Shown here: in pieces, positions 33,519 through 44,030 of the stretch
How positions within the stretch are numbered: the stretch's first letter is position 1
Layout of the letters: each line of letters opens with the position of its first letter
Assembly: GCF_910592395.1 (NCBI RefSeq)
Contig: NC_088320.1
Coordinates: 9,612,001-9,676,000, forward strand
Source: Lineus longissimus
Taxonomy: Eukaryota > Nemertea > Pilidiophora > Heteronemertea > Lineidae
Length of the DNA: 64,000 nt
Direction: 5' to 3'
Translations under genes and position numbers: made by a program
Notes under the pieces: generated by a model
Database searches by the model: none
What the model was told of the DNA's origin: nothing
Seen by the model: only the letters and a program-made list of their open reading frames with translations

Positions 33519-33523
33519 GAGGG
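33519..33523. repeat. Target-site duplication (right), GAGGG
   Basis: Matches 25185-25189. Confidence 0.9.
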
Positions 33524-34737
33524 CTAACTCGGGTCTAATTGGAGTCAACATCAGATTAGCGTGGTACAAAGTAGGTCCCACGGTGATGTCACATCACGTG
33601 ACCGTGAACCATACTATAGCTGTGCATGTGACGTACCACTGTGGAGTAGTAGGAATAAACCGCATGGAAAAATGGGGGGGGGGGCTCACTTTTTAAAGCA
33701 TGGGCTGAGATCACGTGGTTCACACCTTTTCCGCACTGGGAATTGTGGGATCGCGCAAAGTTGCTTTCGCCATTTTTTCTGTAGAATAAACTTTGGATTT
33801 GCCGAAGTTGTGGTTTATTAGTAAAATCCTTCCTTGCTGTTCCAGATAAGACTTATGTGTCACAATATTTCGTTAGATAAGTGTATAAAGACCATATATA
33901 TTGTCAGGGCGATGGTTGACTATTGCCAGTTAGACCAGAAAAGATGAGTTTGTGACCATGTTGGTCCCCGTGTGAAATTGACAGAATCCGAGCTGAAACC
34001 TCGTGTGTGGGCCGAGTTGCATTCTCTGGCCACGGGTGGTTTTGACCGAAATGGTTAATTATGAGGTCATGTACATGAGCTAGAAGAACTCTAGTAGCCT
34101 TCAGGCATTTATTCTGGTGTGCTGGCAGAGATAAAGTGGTTAATTCTAGGTGTGGTTCATGTCAGACTGACTTCAGTTTAGTTCGTCCACTGTCCGCGCT
34201 ATGGCGCCAGCAGACGGTGTGAAGATGCTTTATTTCTTGTTCTACAAAAATCATATAAAGTTTGGCATAACCTCCTGTGTGGTAATGGATTCTGGTCGGA
34301 GTTCATTGAAGTGTTGCTGTTGATCTTTCTGTATATGCCAGCATGGAGAGAGTACATTAGTTTACTGGTTCTCTGGGAACAGGGGATTGACTGCTGTGGG
34401 TTTTAAAGGCCAAGACCCTTTGCAGCCAATCCTCACTCCACCAATCTAGGGAGGAGTATGTCTTAGAGGTACTCTGTGGCTGGCAGTGTCCGTTCCACTG
34501 TCAGCTGCATTAAATTGTTCCTTGAGGCAGGTCCCCTGTGAGTGTGTCTGCTACTGTAAAGCAGGTTAGGAGCCACTATGAGTAGCTACTTTGTTGGTGT
34601 GGTTTAGGTACTGTAAAGTCAGTCAGGAGACGTCATTGTGAAGTTGTCCTCTGTGGTAGGGAACTTGAGACTTTGCTGTACTGCTCTAGTAGTTATTGAT
34701 TATTGGTATGTATGTATACACTGTAATGTAGTGTATG
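33524..34737. other. Non-coding stretch holding the first 85-bp repeat
   Basis: G run at about 33676-33685. The spacer between the 85-bp repeats (33848-34737) contains no frame worth calling. Confidence 0.35.
33763..33847 (+). repeat. 85-bp direct repeat, copy 1
   Basis: Identical by eye to 34738-34822, from GCTTTCGCCATTTTTTCTGT to CTTGCTGTTCCAGAT. It contains AATAAA and an internal AATAAAC..GTTTATT inversion. Too short and too poorly bounded to call an LTR. Confidence 0.85.
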
Positions 34738-34822
34738 GCTTTCGCCATTTTTTCTGTAGAATAAACTTTGGATTTGCCGAAGTTGTGGTTTATTAGTAAA
34801 ATCCTTCCTTGCTGTTCCAGAT
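34738..34822 (+). repeat. 85-bp direct repeat, copy 2
   Basis: Partner of 33763-33847, 890 bp away. It abuts the candidate secreted exon on the minus strand. Confidence 0.85.
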
Positions 34823-34839
34823 GTGTGTATTGCCCGGTT

Positions 34840-34997
34840 AACACCACCATCAGAAAAGGAGCAGCATTCTCATCATCAACGTTTACATGATCGTCATCAC
34901 CATCATCATCACTCTGATGTGCGTCATCATCGTCATGCGTCATTGCAAACATTGGCACAGCCCCTAACAGCCAGAACAGAACTTTCTGCAACTTCAT
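34840..34997 (-). CDS. Candidate first exon: secreted Asp-rich peptide
   Basis: From ATG at 34997 the minus strand reads MKLQKVLFWLLGAVPMFA, a good signal peptide (basic start, hydrophobic core, small residue before the predicted cut). It is followed by an acidic run (THDDDDAHQSDDDGDDDH) and NVDDENAAPF. A weak GTGGTG donor-like site sits near 34845. The frame stays open to 34686 but loses acidic character after entering the 85-bp repeat, so that part is probably not coding. The acidic part is written in the same GATGAC-type language as the satellite at 44.4-64 kb. No downstream exon was identified. It could be a real secreted acidic protein exon or a chance frame over a short repeat. Confidence 0.3.
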
Positions 34998-35019
34998 CTT
35001 GAATAAGGCAGACACTAAT

Positions 35020-36510
35020 TCTATTCAATCAGATTCTCTAAAAAGTTGTCGCAAAACATTATGAGACCGTATCAAAAATTAAAAATTAATATTGACGTGC
35101 AGTTCTGTCAATTTCCCAAGCGGCTGTAAATGGGCCGAGTGCAACTTACACTACACCATGTACACAACCCATCCCTATGTAGGCAAAATATTGGTCATCT
35201 TCATAGGGCACAAAAGTTAAGAAAACGAGGGGATCTATGATGGTTTCTGTCTCAGTAGTTCGTATTTTTGGGGGAAAGGGTTGGGAAATTCCTTTTCTGC
35301 TTATATCAAATAACTGCATAATGTGAAGGTCACTCCATGTCAACATTTGAATAAGCTGCGAACATCTACCGTGATAAAAGTCGGAAAACTAATCACAGAC
35401 TTTAACATAACTGTTGTGAAAATTTATTATATTCAATCATCTTCTAGTGGATTACACTTTGGGGTATTAGTTCGTGATTGTTTATTTAGGTAGTTCATGT
35501 GATTTTATATCGATAAAAACGTCGAGTGCAACACGTGTCTTTGGTTACATTGGAGCCGCCATTTTGAAAAAATGCTGCGACATCACCGTGGAATCTCCTT
35601 TGAGCGTGATAGTTCAGTCACATTGTGAATTTTTCCTTTTATTGTGAAATTTGTTGATGGAAACTACTTATTCAAAAATAGGAGGTGATTGGGCAGCCGA
35701 CACCTTGGAAATATTTCCCAGAAAATATTTCTTGATAACACCAATGGTCATTTAACGCACACCTTCTCAAACGGTCTTTTCAATGCGCCTAAGAGTCCTA
35801 GATTAATTCTTATAATGTGGGCGCAATACAAATTCACTTATTGGTTTGATTGATTGATTCACTGATAAATGGATGTTGCGAACAGTAAAAAGTGTTGACA
35901 TGAACTCCGTCCTATTTGTAAGCACGTTTCAATTAGTAGGGTATAATATTATGTTATAGACACTGTTACTGGTAACGACTAGGGCGCGAGCACTGCCAGT
36001 TAGATTTACTGTTGTTATTACATTTAAACTATTTAAACTCATGTCCGCCCTCAACGTATCGGAGGTACAGTAATAACCTGATAACCAGATTCAATATTGG
36101 TCACTGTTTTGAAGTTACGTATCTTATTCTTAAAAAGTATCACAATTATTAAATACTGCGGTATGGATGATCTTGGTTGGCAGATGGAATTTCATGAACC
36201 CAGCTTGTTCAATTGATGTTTTATTCTAAAAAGATCCTTAAACAAAACTCTCATTCAAGTTCGTCAGTGTCATCATTTTCTGATAACCGGTGGAGCTCTA
36301 ATTAAAAAAACTACTGCCACAATTGCATGAAGATTTGCACAATGACCCCCCCCCAAAAAAAAAGATCAGGGTTACAATAATGACCACTCATTTAGCCCCC
36401 CCCCCAGCCACGATGCTGTTGCTGGTGAGTTTATTGTTTGGGATTCTACCAATTTTAGTTTTGGGAATTTGTAAGGGGTATCAATATGTCTATTCACCAA
36501 ACGTCAAAGG
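35020..36510. other. Non-coding stretch, no gene seen
   Basis: A minus-strand frame at 35146-35346 (PFPPKIRTTETETIIDPLVF) looks slightly protein-like but has no splice or family support. Short C and A homopolymers lie near 36346-36364. Confidence 0.3.
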
Positions 36511-36514
36511 AACA

Positions 36515-36960
36515 AGAGACAAGACCACAATTGATTTTTTAAGCCTTTTAGCAGTTAAATTGTCAATGTTTGACCGCGACGCATCAAAGAACGCGTGGTG
36601 TTGTGAATCTGAAATTTAGATTATGTTATTCCGGACAGTCGGGCAAGTAAATGGTGAAAAATAAAATGGTGATTGACCACGGAAATTTTTTTTTAATCGA
36701 CAAATTAGACAGACTTTGATATTTCCACTCTTTTCAGCCAACTGGCAGAAAAAACTCAAAACACGCCCCCTATTACCCAATTAGCAAAATTCGAAATTAA
36801 TTTTTTCATCAAATAATTTCTTTATATCTGTAGACTTGCCACAACAAATATTTTTTCAATACCTCTCCAAATATGTACTTGAGAGTAAAAAACATGCACT
36901 CGTCTAATAGATAGGCCTGGACCCTCCAACCTATGAATATTCATTAGTGGTCTTGTCTCA
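36515..36960 (+). repeat. 446-bp direct repeat, left copy
   Basis: One difference from 37510-37955 (TTAGCAAAATTC against TTAGCGAAATTC). Confidence 0.95.
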
Positions 36961-37509
36961 ATGAAGGTACATTTCAGGGGTTAACATTTTGAGATTTTTT
37001 TCAAACTAATGTACATGACATCCCACAACTCTCCAACAAAGGAAAGTCATATCTGGACATTTTTGGAGAAATGAGAGACATTTCAAAGAGTGGTACAACT
37101 GTGCCAAAGCGACGAAAGAGGACAAAATCTACAAAAAGTCATGATTTTGCACCCAACAGCACCAAATTCAAAGACCTGCCCTGGCCAGAATAAGCAAGCT
37201 ATGGAGCTGAAACTTTAGGATGTGATTTAGGAATATCTTTGCTGCTTAGGGCACAACTTTCAGAATCAAGGCCTAAGTAGTTTCAAAGAAATTACAAAAT
37301 GAATGGCAACACAACAAGACTTGTAAAAATGAAACCGAACTTAAACCGGGGTTAGGTTGACTCTTATTTGGGTCAAATTAAGTTTTTTTCTCATTATTTT
37401 AGCTTGTTTTGACCTTAAAAATCATCAGCAATACAATATTCTAAATGAATTAGAGTGATTTGAGCACATTCAAATTTTTCACTATATTGACCCAAAATGT
37501 AGTGTAAAT

Positions 37510-37955
37510 AGAGACAAGACCACAATTGATTTTTTAAGCCTTTTAGCAGTTAAATTGTCAATGTTTGACCGCGACGCATCAAAGAACGCGTGGTGTTGTG
37601 AATCTGAAATTTAGATTATGTTATTCCGGACAGTCGGGCAAGTAAATGGTGAAAAATAAAATGGTGATTGACCACGGAAATTTTTTTTTAATCGACAAAT
37701 TAGACAGACTTTGATATTTCCACTCTTTTCAGCCAACTGGCAGAAAAAACTCAAAACACGCCCCCTATTACCCAATTAGCGAAATTCGAAATTAATTTTT
37801 TCATCAAATAATTTCTTTATATCTGTAGACTTGCCACAACAAATATTTTTTCAATACCTCTCCAAATATGTACTTGAGAGTAAAAAACATGCACTCGTCT
37901 AATAGATAGGCCTGGACCCTCCAACCTATGAATATTCATTAGTGGTCTTGTCTCA
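37510..37955 (+). repeat. 446-bp direct repeat, right copy
   Basis: Partner of 36515-36960. Near identity implies recent origin or gene conversion. Confidence 0.95.
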
Positions 37956-37959
37956 CAAT

Positions 37960-39595
37960 GGCGTTCTCCCATGGTGGCGGCCATTATGAACAGCCGACCA
38001 CACTGTCCCTCACAGTAGGTCAATCAATTTGCATATCAATGTCGTGCGCACAAAAGTTTATCGGTTTCATCCCATCACTTCATATTTGATACTCACGCCT
38101 AGAGAAGGATTGAGATAAGATATAATATGGCAAATACTACTGCATATTAACGAGGACGTTTTCGTCGATGATTTCACAGAGTGACCAGTCTGTAATTTTT
38201 CTGAAATTGAGATAACAGCACCATCTGAGTTGTACTAGCCATGTCTACTTACAAACCAATTACCATGGTGATATTCAAAGCCAATGTTAATTCTATAACT
38301 CTTTCGCATTTCGTGCCATATACTCTTTCATATATAATGCACAGAGTCTTTCAAACCTTGAGTGAATTTTCTGATTGGTCACGTCATGAAATCATCGACG
38401 TTTTATTGTCACGTGTCCACATCAATTGGCATAATCCCGGCTTGTGCGCTGAAACACTTAGAGTTTATTTTTTGACAGTGGCTCCACCTCAACTCAAATC
38501 TCCCCATAGATAAATGCACCGTTCCAGAGTATGTGCATGCCGTTTGTTGTATATTGTTGTGTCAAGGAAATTACAAACTTCCGCCATTAATAAATCGCAC
38601 TCCCCCGCTCGAAAAAAGGCATAAATCAGTTTTTTCCGGACTATCAATTCGATACGTTTGTCAACTCCCGCTAGCCATACCCGCGCTTCGCGTTGCCGAT
38701 GCATTGACCCATGCAAGGACAATGGCTGCAATAAGAATAAAATTCGGGGATACCTAATAGTTCAATCGGATTTTTATTTCCGAACAATATCGCCGGTCAC
38801 ACGCTGAATTCATCTTGGTGTTCTTTAGTTAAAATCGATTTTGTTGGTCGGGTATTAAAGGACATGTCATGGATTTCATTTAATACACGTCCTTCCCTAG
38901 TCATAGTGACGTGTCTGTTGCTTCTCCTCATTCTAATGCGCGAGTTGACAAATATATGAGCAAAGTCAACGGATCCGATTCTTTCTCTGCATATCTGTCG
39001 TCACTGTGGTGTTTGTAATGAACACCTTGTTGTGTATCTTTCAGTTCATCTGTTCTGTGCTTGTTCTTTCTGCAGAAATAAGGAAACTTATAACCATCAG
39101 TGATTAGGAATTCTGTAATGTTTGTGAAATAACACAATATGGAACGAAGGGTAGCTTCTATGTAATTCTATGCCTAGGAAAGAACCGCCGGTTTCAATGA
39201 CAAGTTACCTGTTGGATAAGACCTTATGTTAACCCTATTGCTGTATTGATGTATTGCCACTTTTATTAGATTTAATTCGACAAACTTTCTGGGACACACT
39301 GTACACGGAATCATTGAGTGGAGTTTTCTCAATGAAAAAATTGCTGATTTGTCACTTCGTGAAATCATCGACAAAATGTAAGGCAACATGTGTGTATTTA
39401 TGCCATTAAGCCATTGTTCATGTAACTTACCCTTTTCCAAGATCCAATGACTTCATCGATGACGTGAAATTGCAAATGGCGGCCATCAAGTTTTAGCTGA
39501 CGATATCGGCGATAAAAACAAAACAATTACAGCGATTTACGCCAGGATTTTGCACAGTGATGCTGTCAGTGTCTTGAATTATGCCCAATTACCAG
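37960..39595. other. Non-coding stretch with a degenerate inverted repeat
   Basis: GACGTTTTCGTCGATGATTTCAC at about 38154-38176 is complemented by GTGAAATCATCGAC-like pieces near 38387-38402, and again near 39358-39372. This suggests fragments of one inverted-repeat family. No exon supported. Confidence 0.4.
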
Positions 39596-39982
39596 GTAAA
39601 GGATGGGTTCACATAGAACTTTACTATTCGGGTATTCGGTGCCGTTTTGACAGGGCACGCGGGTACCTGAAATCGAACAAGGAAATTTCACAATACCGGG
39701 TCACATAAGAGGGCACTATTCGAAAAGGTCGTATACCTGCGTATAGTATAGTATAGTGGGAATCGTGCACGTTCGATTTTCGTGGAGCGTATACCACCCT
39801 GTTCAGAAGTGACCAGAGGAATTGGTATGCATTTTAATGTTATCTATCACAATTATTAAACGATTAATTGCATACTATATGATAAGTTAGAAACAATAGT
39901 ACTCATTTTTACTCATTTTATTGCAATTTCTAAGTACAGGCCTTCATTACATGTTTTATTACTAATCAACTAAATGATTCTT

Positions 39983-40126
39983 TTAATTAACATATAGCGA
40001 ACTTGTTTCTTTCTTTGGTCTTTGTGCCTGGTCAGCTTCATCCTCGGCTAAGAGGAGAAGAGCCAAATCTTCTTCGTCTGAACTGTCAATCTGATCGACG
40101 TCAAAAGACGGAATACCGCACGCATG
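39983..40126 (-). pseudogene. Harbinger transposase N-terminal remnant
   Basis: A 47-codon open stretch bounded by stops reads FDVDQIDSSDEEDLALLLLA, then EDEADQAQRPKK, and ends SLYVN. An acidic start followed by LALLLLAEDE and a basic patch is typical of the first residues of Harbinger nucleases (the HARBI1-like family). There is no start codon, and nothing of the DDE domain follows. It is a decayed remnant, consistent with the Harbinger-type ends of the enclosing element. Confidence 0.5.
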
Positions 40127-40150
40127 CTACCCTATGTGACTCGCCGTGCC

Positions 40151-40213
40151 CGTATAGCGTATAGCGAATACCGAATAGCGTATATCGAATAGCGTATACC
40201 GAATACCGTATAG
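40151..40213 (+). repeat. Short subterminal tandem repeats (CGTATAGCG/AATACCG)
   Basis: About five imperfect 12-14 bp units of CGTATAGCGAATACCG type, just inside the right end of the Harbinger-like element. Similar TATAGTATAG pieces occur near 39733-39750 at the left. Confidence 0.6.
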
Positions 40214-40219
40214 TAACTT

Positions 40220-41045
40220 GCAAAAATGTCTGAAAATTCCCTTCCTTTGAAAGTTCTAAAATGCCGATATGCCAATATGGTCGAACGTGCGGGTAAAGAC
40301 AGTAATAAAAGTTTAGGCTATGTTCCAAACCTCGTAAAGCTTATGGACAAATATAATTGCCGTGAATATCTGACCGATTACTTTGAATCGGATACATGTA
40401 GCTTTCCAGATAAAGGAATCTGGAAAATTATAGTGAACGAAGCAACATTACTGTTTGAAAATAAACGATTTGTGTTAGACTGCCAAGAAAATGGCCATCA
40501 GAGAATACTGAACATTGAAAAGTCTCTAGACTTTCCGTCTATGCTCTGGATTTGTGCAAAGAACGATCCGAACTTAGCATCAAATTATGCCTTTCTGGCA
40601 AAGTTGTGTACACTGCGTGTCGAACCAACCGAAAAATCCTGCGAACAATGTAACAGCGTCTACACGGACCCTCAAGTTCACTTTTTTTGTCAATGCACTG
40701 CCTTTAGCAGTAACAGGGACCGGTTTTGGGACAGCATTGAGCAAAAATGCGACGTTAATGTTAGTAGCGAACTGTGGAATATGATGGACAGTGATTTGGT
40801 CGAAACATTGCTTGGGAGGCAAACAGATAGCCTCGATTTTGACGAAATGTCACAAGTTCTGGGTGTTACTGCCGCCACCTGGCGGCCGTGAGAAAATGTT
40901 TAAGGCGAAATAGTTCAGAGACACCTTTACTTTAATTTCTTGATTAGTCTCGTGCAATTTTGATTTGTTGCTTGTTGTAAATAACTATACATTACTGTTG
41001 TTCTGTAATCTTCTAACAAGGAGGAAATAAAGAAATATATATATA
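40220..41045 (+). mobile_element. 5'-truncated non-LTR retrotransposon (CR1-like LINE) 3' end
   Basis: Contains the last 221 codons of a LINE-type polyprotein, a short 3' UTR, then AATAAAGAAATATATATATA, an AT microsatellite tail typical of LINE 3' ends. It lies between two halves of the Harbinger-like TIR, so it inserted later. No clear LINE target duplication could be delimited. Confidence 0.65.
40226..40891 (+). pseudogene. C-terminal fragment of LINE reverse transcriptase polyprotein
   Basis: A 221-codon frame from the first ATG, with an in-frame stop just upstream. Near residues 139-168 it reads CEQCNSVYTDPQVHFFCQC, then TAFSSNRDRFW. This is the Cys/His motif (C-x2-C..H..C) found C-terminal to the RT domain of many animal LINEs (zf-RVT type). 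Upstream text (FAFLAKLCTL-like, residues about 122-134) fits the linker before that motif in CR1-like elements. No RT catalytic region remains. The first Met is probably internal to the original protein. Host domestication is possible but unsupported. Confidence 0.6.
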
Positions 41046-41063
41046 TATGTGAACCCAGCCTAA

Positions 41064-41804
41064 TGTAAACACTACACCATGACAGTACACGAGTACATGT
41101 CATGGCTACATACATTTGCGAGTCCATCCGCCGATAAATAACTAGGATGCTACCGTCTCGACCGAGTTTATTATGTGCATTAATTAAAGCAGGTATTCAG
41201 TATGATAATGCTTATGCCAGGACGTGAAATATTCACTTATCATGGTAGAAAGGGCATTTTTCAAAAGTGGTCATGACCAAAATTTTGCAAACACAAAGCT
41301 CTTTTAAAAGCTACTTTTGAAGAAGTATTTTCCCAAAACTATCAATACAAATAAAAATAAGCATTCTAATACATGCAGTATAAAAGAGTATTTAAATCGA
41401 TCTATCGCCGTAGCAATTGTAGCGTAACTGTTTGAAATGTTGCTTTCAAAATTTTGCTTTATTTCTCCATGCCTTGCTGAAAAAAGATTTTCTCAAATTC
41501 CTGTCAACAAGAGTAGTTGGTTATTTGGCACACATGGGATTTCGAGCTCAGACTTTAGTGTCTCTCTAGATTCATGTATTATGAGTGATTTCGGCGAAGG
41601 TCAAATCATTTTCGTGTTTGTAAAATTTGTACAGCAGTGCGAATTTGAAGGTACATTATTGTATATTACATCAACTTCTAAAAGGCACCTTTTCCCTCCA
41701 TAACGTACTAATGAAAATACTAGTTTTTTTATGGAAAAGGAATGCCAATCTCAGATAAAAAATCACGTAATCAATAATAGAATGGGTGGTCGTTTCAACC
41801 TTAC
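41064..41804. other. Non-coding stretch, no gene seen
   Basis: AT-rich. A frame at 41437-41703 lacks support, and the next SLC22 exon expected on the minus strand could not be found here. Confidence 0.35.
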
Positions 41805-41986
41805 CGGGCTGGCGATATAAGGCGCCACTTTGCTTCCGATCCTACCACCAACGCTGCATAGTCCGATGAAATCGTTTCTTGTCGTAGTTGGAAACAATTT
41901 GCTGGCATAGATATAAATAATCAAGAGCCCTGCCGTTGAAGCGAACTTTCCCACTCTAGCGAGTGCTAAACTTATCCATTGGAGTT
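41805..41986 (-). CDS. Single internal exon of an SLC22-type organic ion transporter
   Basis: On the minus strand the acceptor TTTTCCTCCCGCAG precedes an exon that reads LQWISLALARVGKFASTAGL, then LIIYIYASKLFPTTTRN and FIGLCSVGGRIGSKVAPYI. It ends at CCCG|GTAAGG. The pattern GKFA-x(7)-IYIYASKLFPTTTRN..R.G...AP is the TM10-TM11 loop region of the SLC22 organic cation/carnitine transporter branch of the MFS, which moves organic ions across the plasma membrane. ELYPTxxRN is the usual form of the loop motif; here it is KLFPTTTRN. Both splice sites are good and the frame is open for all 182 bases. No sister exons were found within about 700 bp on either side, so it is either separated by large introns or a stray exon. 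Confidence 0.75.
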
Positions 41987-42691
41987 CTGCGGGAGGAAAA
42001 ATGAAATGGCAATAATTGTATATAAAGTATTCGTATTTTAGTTATTGAGAAGCCATCCTTGATTCCTGGCATTTGTTGGAAACATGCTAAGAGTCCTTGG
42101 AATGTTTGGCCTTCCCGAAATGTCTTCCTAGATAGGCGAAGATGACGTCAAAGACACGATAATGCAGTTATATAACCGATGTTTGTCTTATATTGGGGCA
42201 AACTGGAAGTATGCCGGCCGCGCGGAGTTAATACGGCGAGTGAAGCGGTTAAAAAACATTTAGCCTATCGCAAGGAGGATCGGACAACTGGTCACATGAT
42301 CTACTATGAAAGGTCAAGGTCATATAAACAACTTCACGTGGTCAATATATCAATAATAATACGTCTTTTTAAATGCTGTTTTCATAAAGATAGCTATGGA
42401 TTATTAAAGATTTTATAACTGAATATGTTTAAATAATGACAGAAGAGATTTATAAAGAAAAAAGGTAGTCTTTTGCTGCTCATTTTCTTGAAAAAATCTG
42501 CATCGATCGAAGTGAGGTTAATGTATGTGAAAATGAGCATAGTGTTTGGTAGCCTTGGTAAGAGGTCGGTTATTGTCATTATCATAGGGGATCTTGAAAA
42601 ATGGTGGCCACCATCGTGTTTATCATGAAATTTACCAGCAAAAAGAGCCTGAGATCCCCTAAGATCCCCAGGTTTTAGCCCTCTAGATACC
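41987..42691. other. Intergenic or intronic stretch before the SANT gene
   Basis: No exon found on either strand. It may hold promoter sequence for the plus-strand SANT gene and an intron of the minus-strand transporter. Confidence 0.35.
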
Positions 42692-42940
42692 ATGGAAACG
42701 AGACATAAACAGCGCTCTTCACGATGGGCCCTAAGTAGCGTTGTTGGTGCAAAACGGCAGCAGAAAAGGACTGAAGAAGAGGTAGATCATCCGTCATCAT
42801 GTGTGTCAACCAGCACTCTTGGCAGCACATCAAATGTGACTGACGCTAGTCATGACAGCAAATGTTCGTCACCCGCAAATCGATTCAGGACATCGGCTTA
42901 CTCACCATCTTTTTCTCCTTCGAAAAGTCCTGCTCAACTG
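42692..42940 (+). CDS. SANT/Myb-like protein, exon 1
   Basis: ATG at 42692 (context ATACCATGGAAA, Kozak-like) starts METRHKQRSSRWALSSVVGA. An 83-codon exon follows, Ser-, Thr- and Lys-rich and probably disordered (SSCVSTSTLGSTSNVTDAS, SPSFSPSKSPAQL). It ends at CAACTG|GTGAGTAAG, a strong donor in phase 0. The basic KRQQKR stretch may be a nuclear localisation signal. The next three exons (43302-43426, 43523-43635, 44031-44432) continue in matching phases and encode a SANT-like domain at residues about 105-175. The likely role is nuclear DNA or chromatin binding; the target is unknown. Confidence 0.65.
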
Positions 42941-43301
42941 GTGAGTAAGAAAAGTTTGATAGCAGATAGATGTAATGTTGATGATGAGTGTAGCCTGTGT
43001 GTGCTGTAGCTATGTATAGCTACAGGCTAGGCCTATGATAAAGGCACTTCCCTATAGGAAGGCCTAGGCCATGTCAAATGCATTGGTCAGGCTTGACTTG
43101 GCATGCCTATTTATGCTACGGTGCATAACGTGTGAATCAGTATTGCCTGCATCATCATCATGATCTGGTTATGAGTATTGTCAATCGAAATAGTTGTCTC
43201 TCATGTTACTCATCTTTGGTAGGGCATGGAATGGCAGGGCACAATGCCTGACACATCTGTGTGTGAGGATGAAGTCTTTAATTCTGCAACTTTATTTTCA
43301 G

Positions 43302-43426
43302 ACTGCCAATAGGCTTTTACTGAAAGCTTTGAAACCCAGCCCAAGCATGATACAAGCTAGAGGAATTCATGGTGAATGGTCCAATGACGAGACAGTAGCT
43401 CTTGTTCAATTTATTGCCATGCACAG
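43302..43426 (+). CDS. SANT/Myb-like protein, exon 2
   Basis: The acceptor CAACTTTATTTTCAG ends at 43301. In phase 0 the exon reads TANRLLLKALKPSPSM and GIHGEWSNDETVALVQFIAM, ending AG|GTAAAC in phase 2. W109 and the acidic NDET that follows open helix 1 of the SANT-like fold. Confidence 0.75.
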
Positions 43427-43522
43427 GTAAACATCAGGAATTATATAGCCTAAAAACATATAGAATTTGATAACAGTTATAATGACAAGAGTAAAATGAA
43501 TTTTTTGTCTTTTTTTCTCAAG

Positions 43523-43635
43523 AGAACTGCAAACCAATGAAGAAACTGAATGGCCCATGATGAAACCGCCACATAAGTATTGGACAGAAGCTGCTAAGTA
43601 CATACATGATGTCACGGAATCTGTAAAACGTCAAG
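43523..43635 (+). CDS. SANT/Myb-like protein, exon 3
   Basis: The acceptor TTTTTTTCTCAAG ends at 43522. With the carried AG it reads RELQTNEETEWPMMKPPHKY, then WTEAAKYIHDVTESVKRQ, and ends CAAG|GTAATT in phase 1. W145 with EAAKYI gives the second aromatic and helix of the SANT-like domain. A competing AG two bases downstream would break the frame. Confidence 0.75.
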
Positions 43636-44030
43636 GTAATTCAATGTTTTATTCCCAGTTTAGATTTGCTGTTGAAGTTGCTGTCATTGAGTGACATGTT
43701 TTGAATTATGCTGATTATAATCTTTCTCATTGCATAGGTTGACACATAAGGTGTAATGTAAGTATGGGTTTGACTTGTGTGCTGGTTGCTTTTTGTCCAC
43801 ACCGCTTTATATCACTGTCATTGCATATCGCTTTCACCAAGAGTTTGGCATATTTGGGTGTGGTTGTGCTTATAGTTCTCGTCATGGGCCTTACGGTTTC
43901 ACTTGTCTCTGTCTTTAGTCTTTCGTCAGTAGCTTTACCAACTGCACTAACCTCTCCCATCCTATCCTGCGGCTCCTTCATGCTTTTGATGGGCTTGGTT
44001 GCATGTTTTAGTTGTCGTTATTTCTTTCAG

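Larger units (their letters stand above)
36515..37955. mobile_element. Composite or LTR-like element with 446-bp direct terminal copies
   Basis: The segments 36515-36960 and 37510-37955 match over 446 bases with one difference seen. Each copy itself has inverted ends (GAGACAAGACCAC and GTGGTCTTGTCTC). ACAA precedes the left copy (36512-36515) and follows the right copy (37955-37958), while the inner flanks differ. This suggests the whole 1.44 kb moved as one unit with a 4-bp target duplication. The 549-bp interior has no coding. Options are a miniature LTR-type element with atypical ends, or two MITE copies mobilised together by their outer ends. Confidence 0.6.
39600..41060. mobile_element. 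PIF/Harbinger-like element, right TIR split by a LINE insertion
   Basis: The left end 39601-39640 begins GGATGGGTTCACATAGAACT and continues TTACTATTCGGGTATTCGGT. Its complement is found in two pieces: ACCGAATACCGTATAGTAAC up to about 40219, and TATGTGAACCCAGCC at 41046-41060. Between them lies a LINE fragment. TAA flanks both outer ends (39597-39599 and 41061-41063), matching the 3-bp TWA duplication of Harbinger. Inside on the minus strand is a piece resembling the Asp/Glu-Leu-rich N-terminus of Harbinger transposases. The right subterminal region is built of short TATAGCG/AATACCG repeats. Confidence 0.7.

Noticed and set aside
36323-36619. 98-codon frame overlapping the left 446-bp repeat
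   Set aside because: Part lies in the repeat, where the other copy has no matching start, and the beginning is a C/A homopolymer region.
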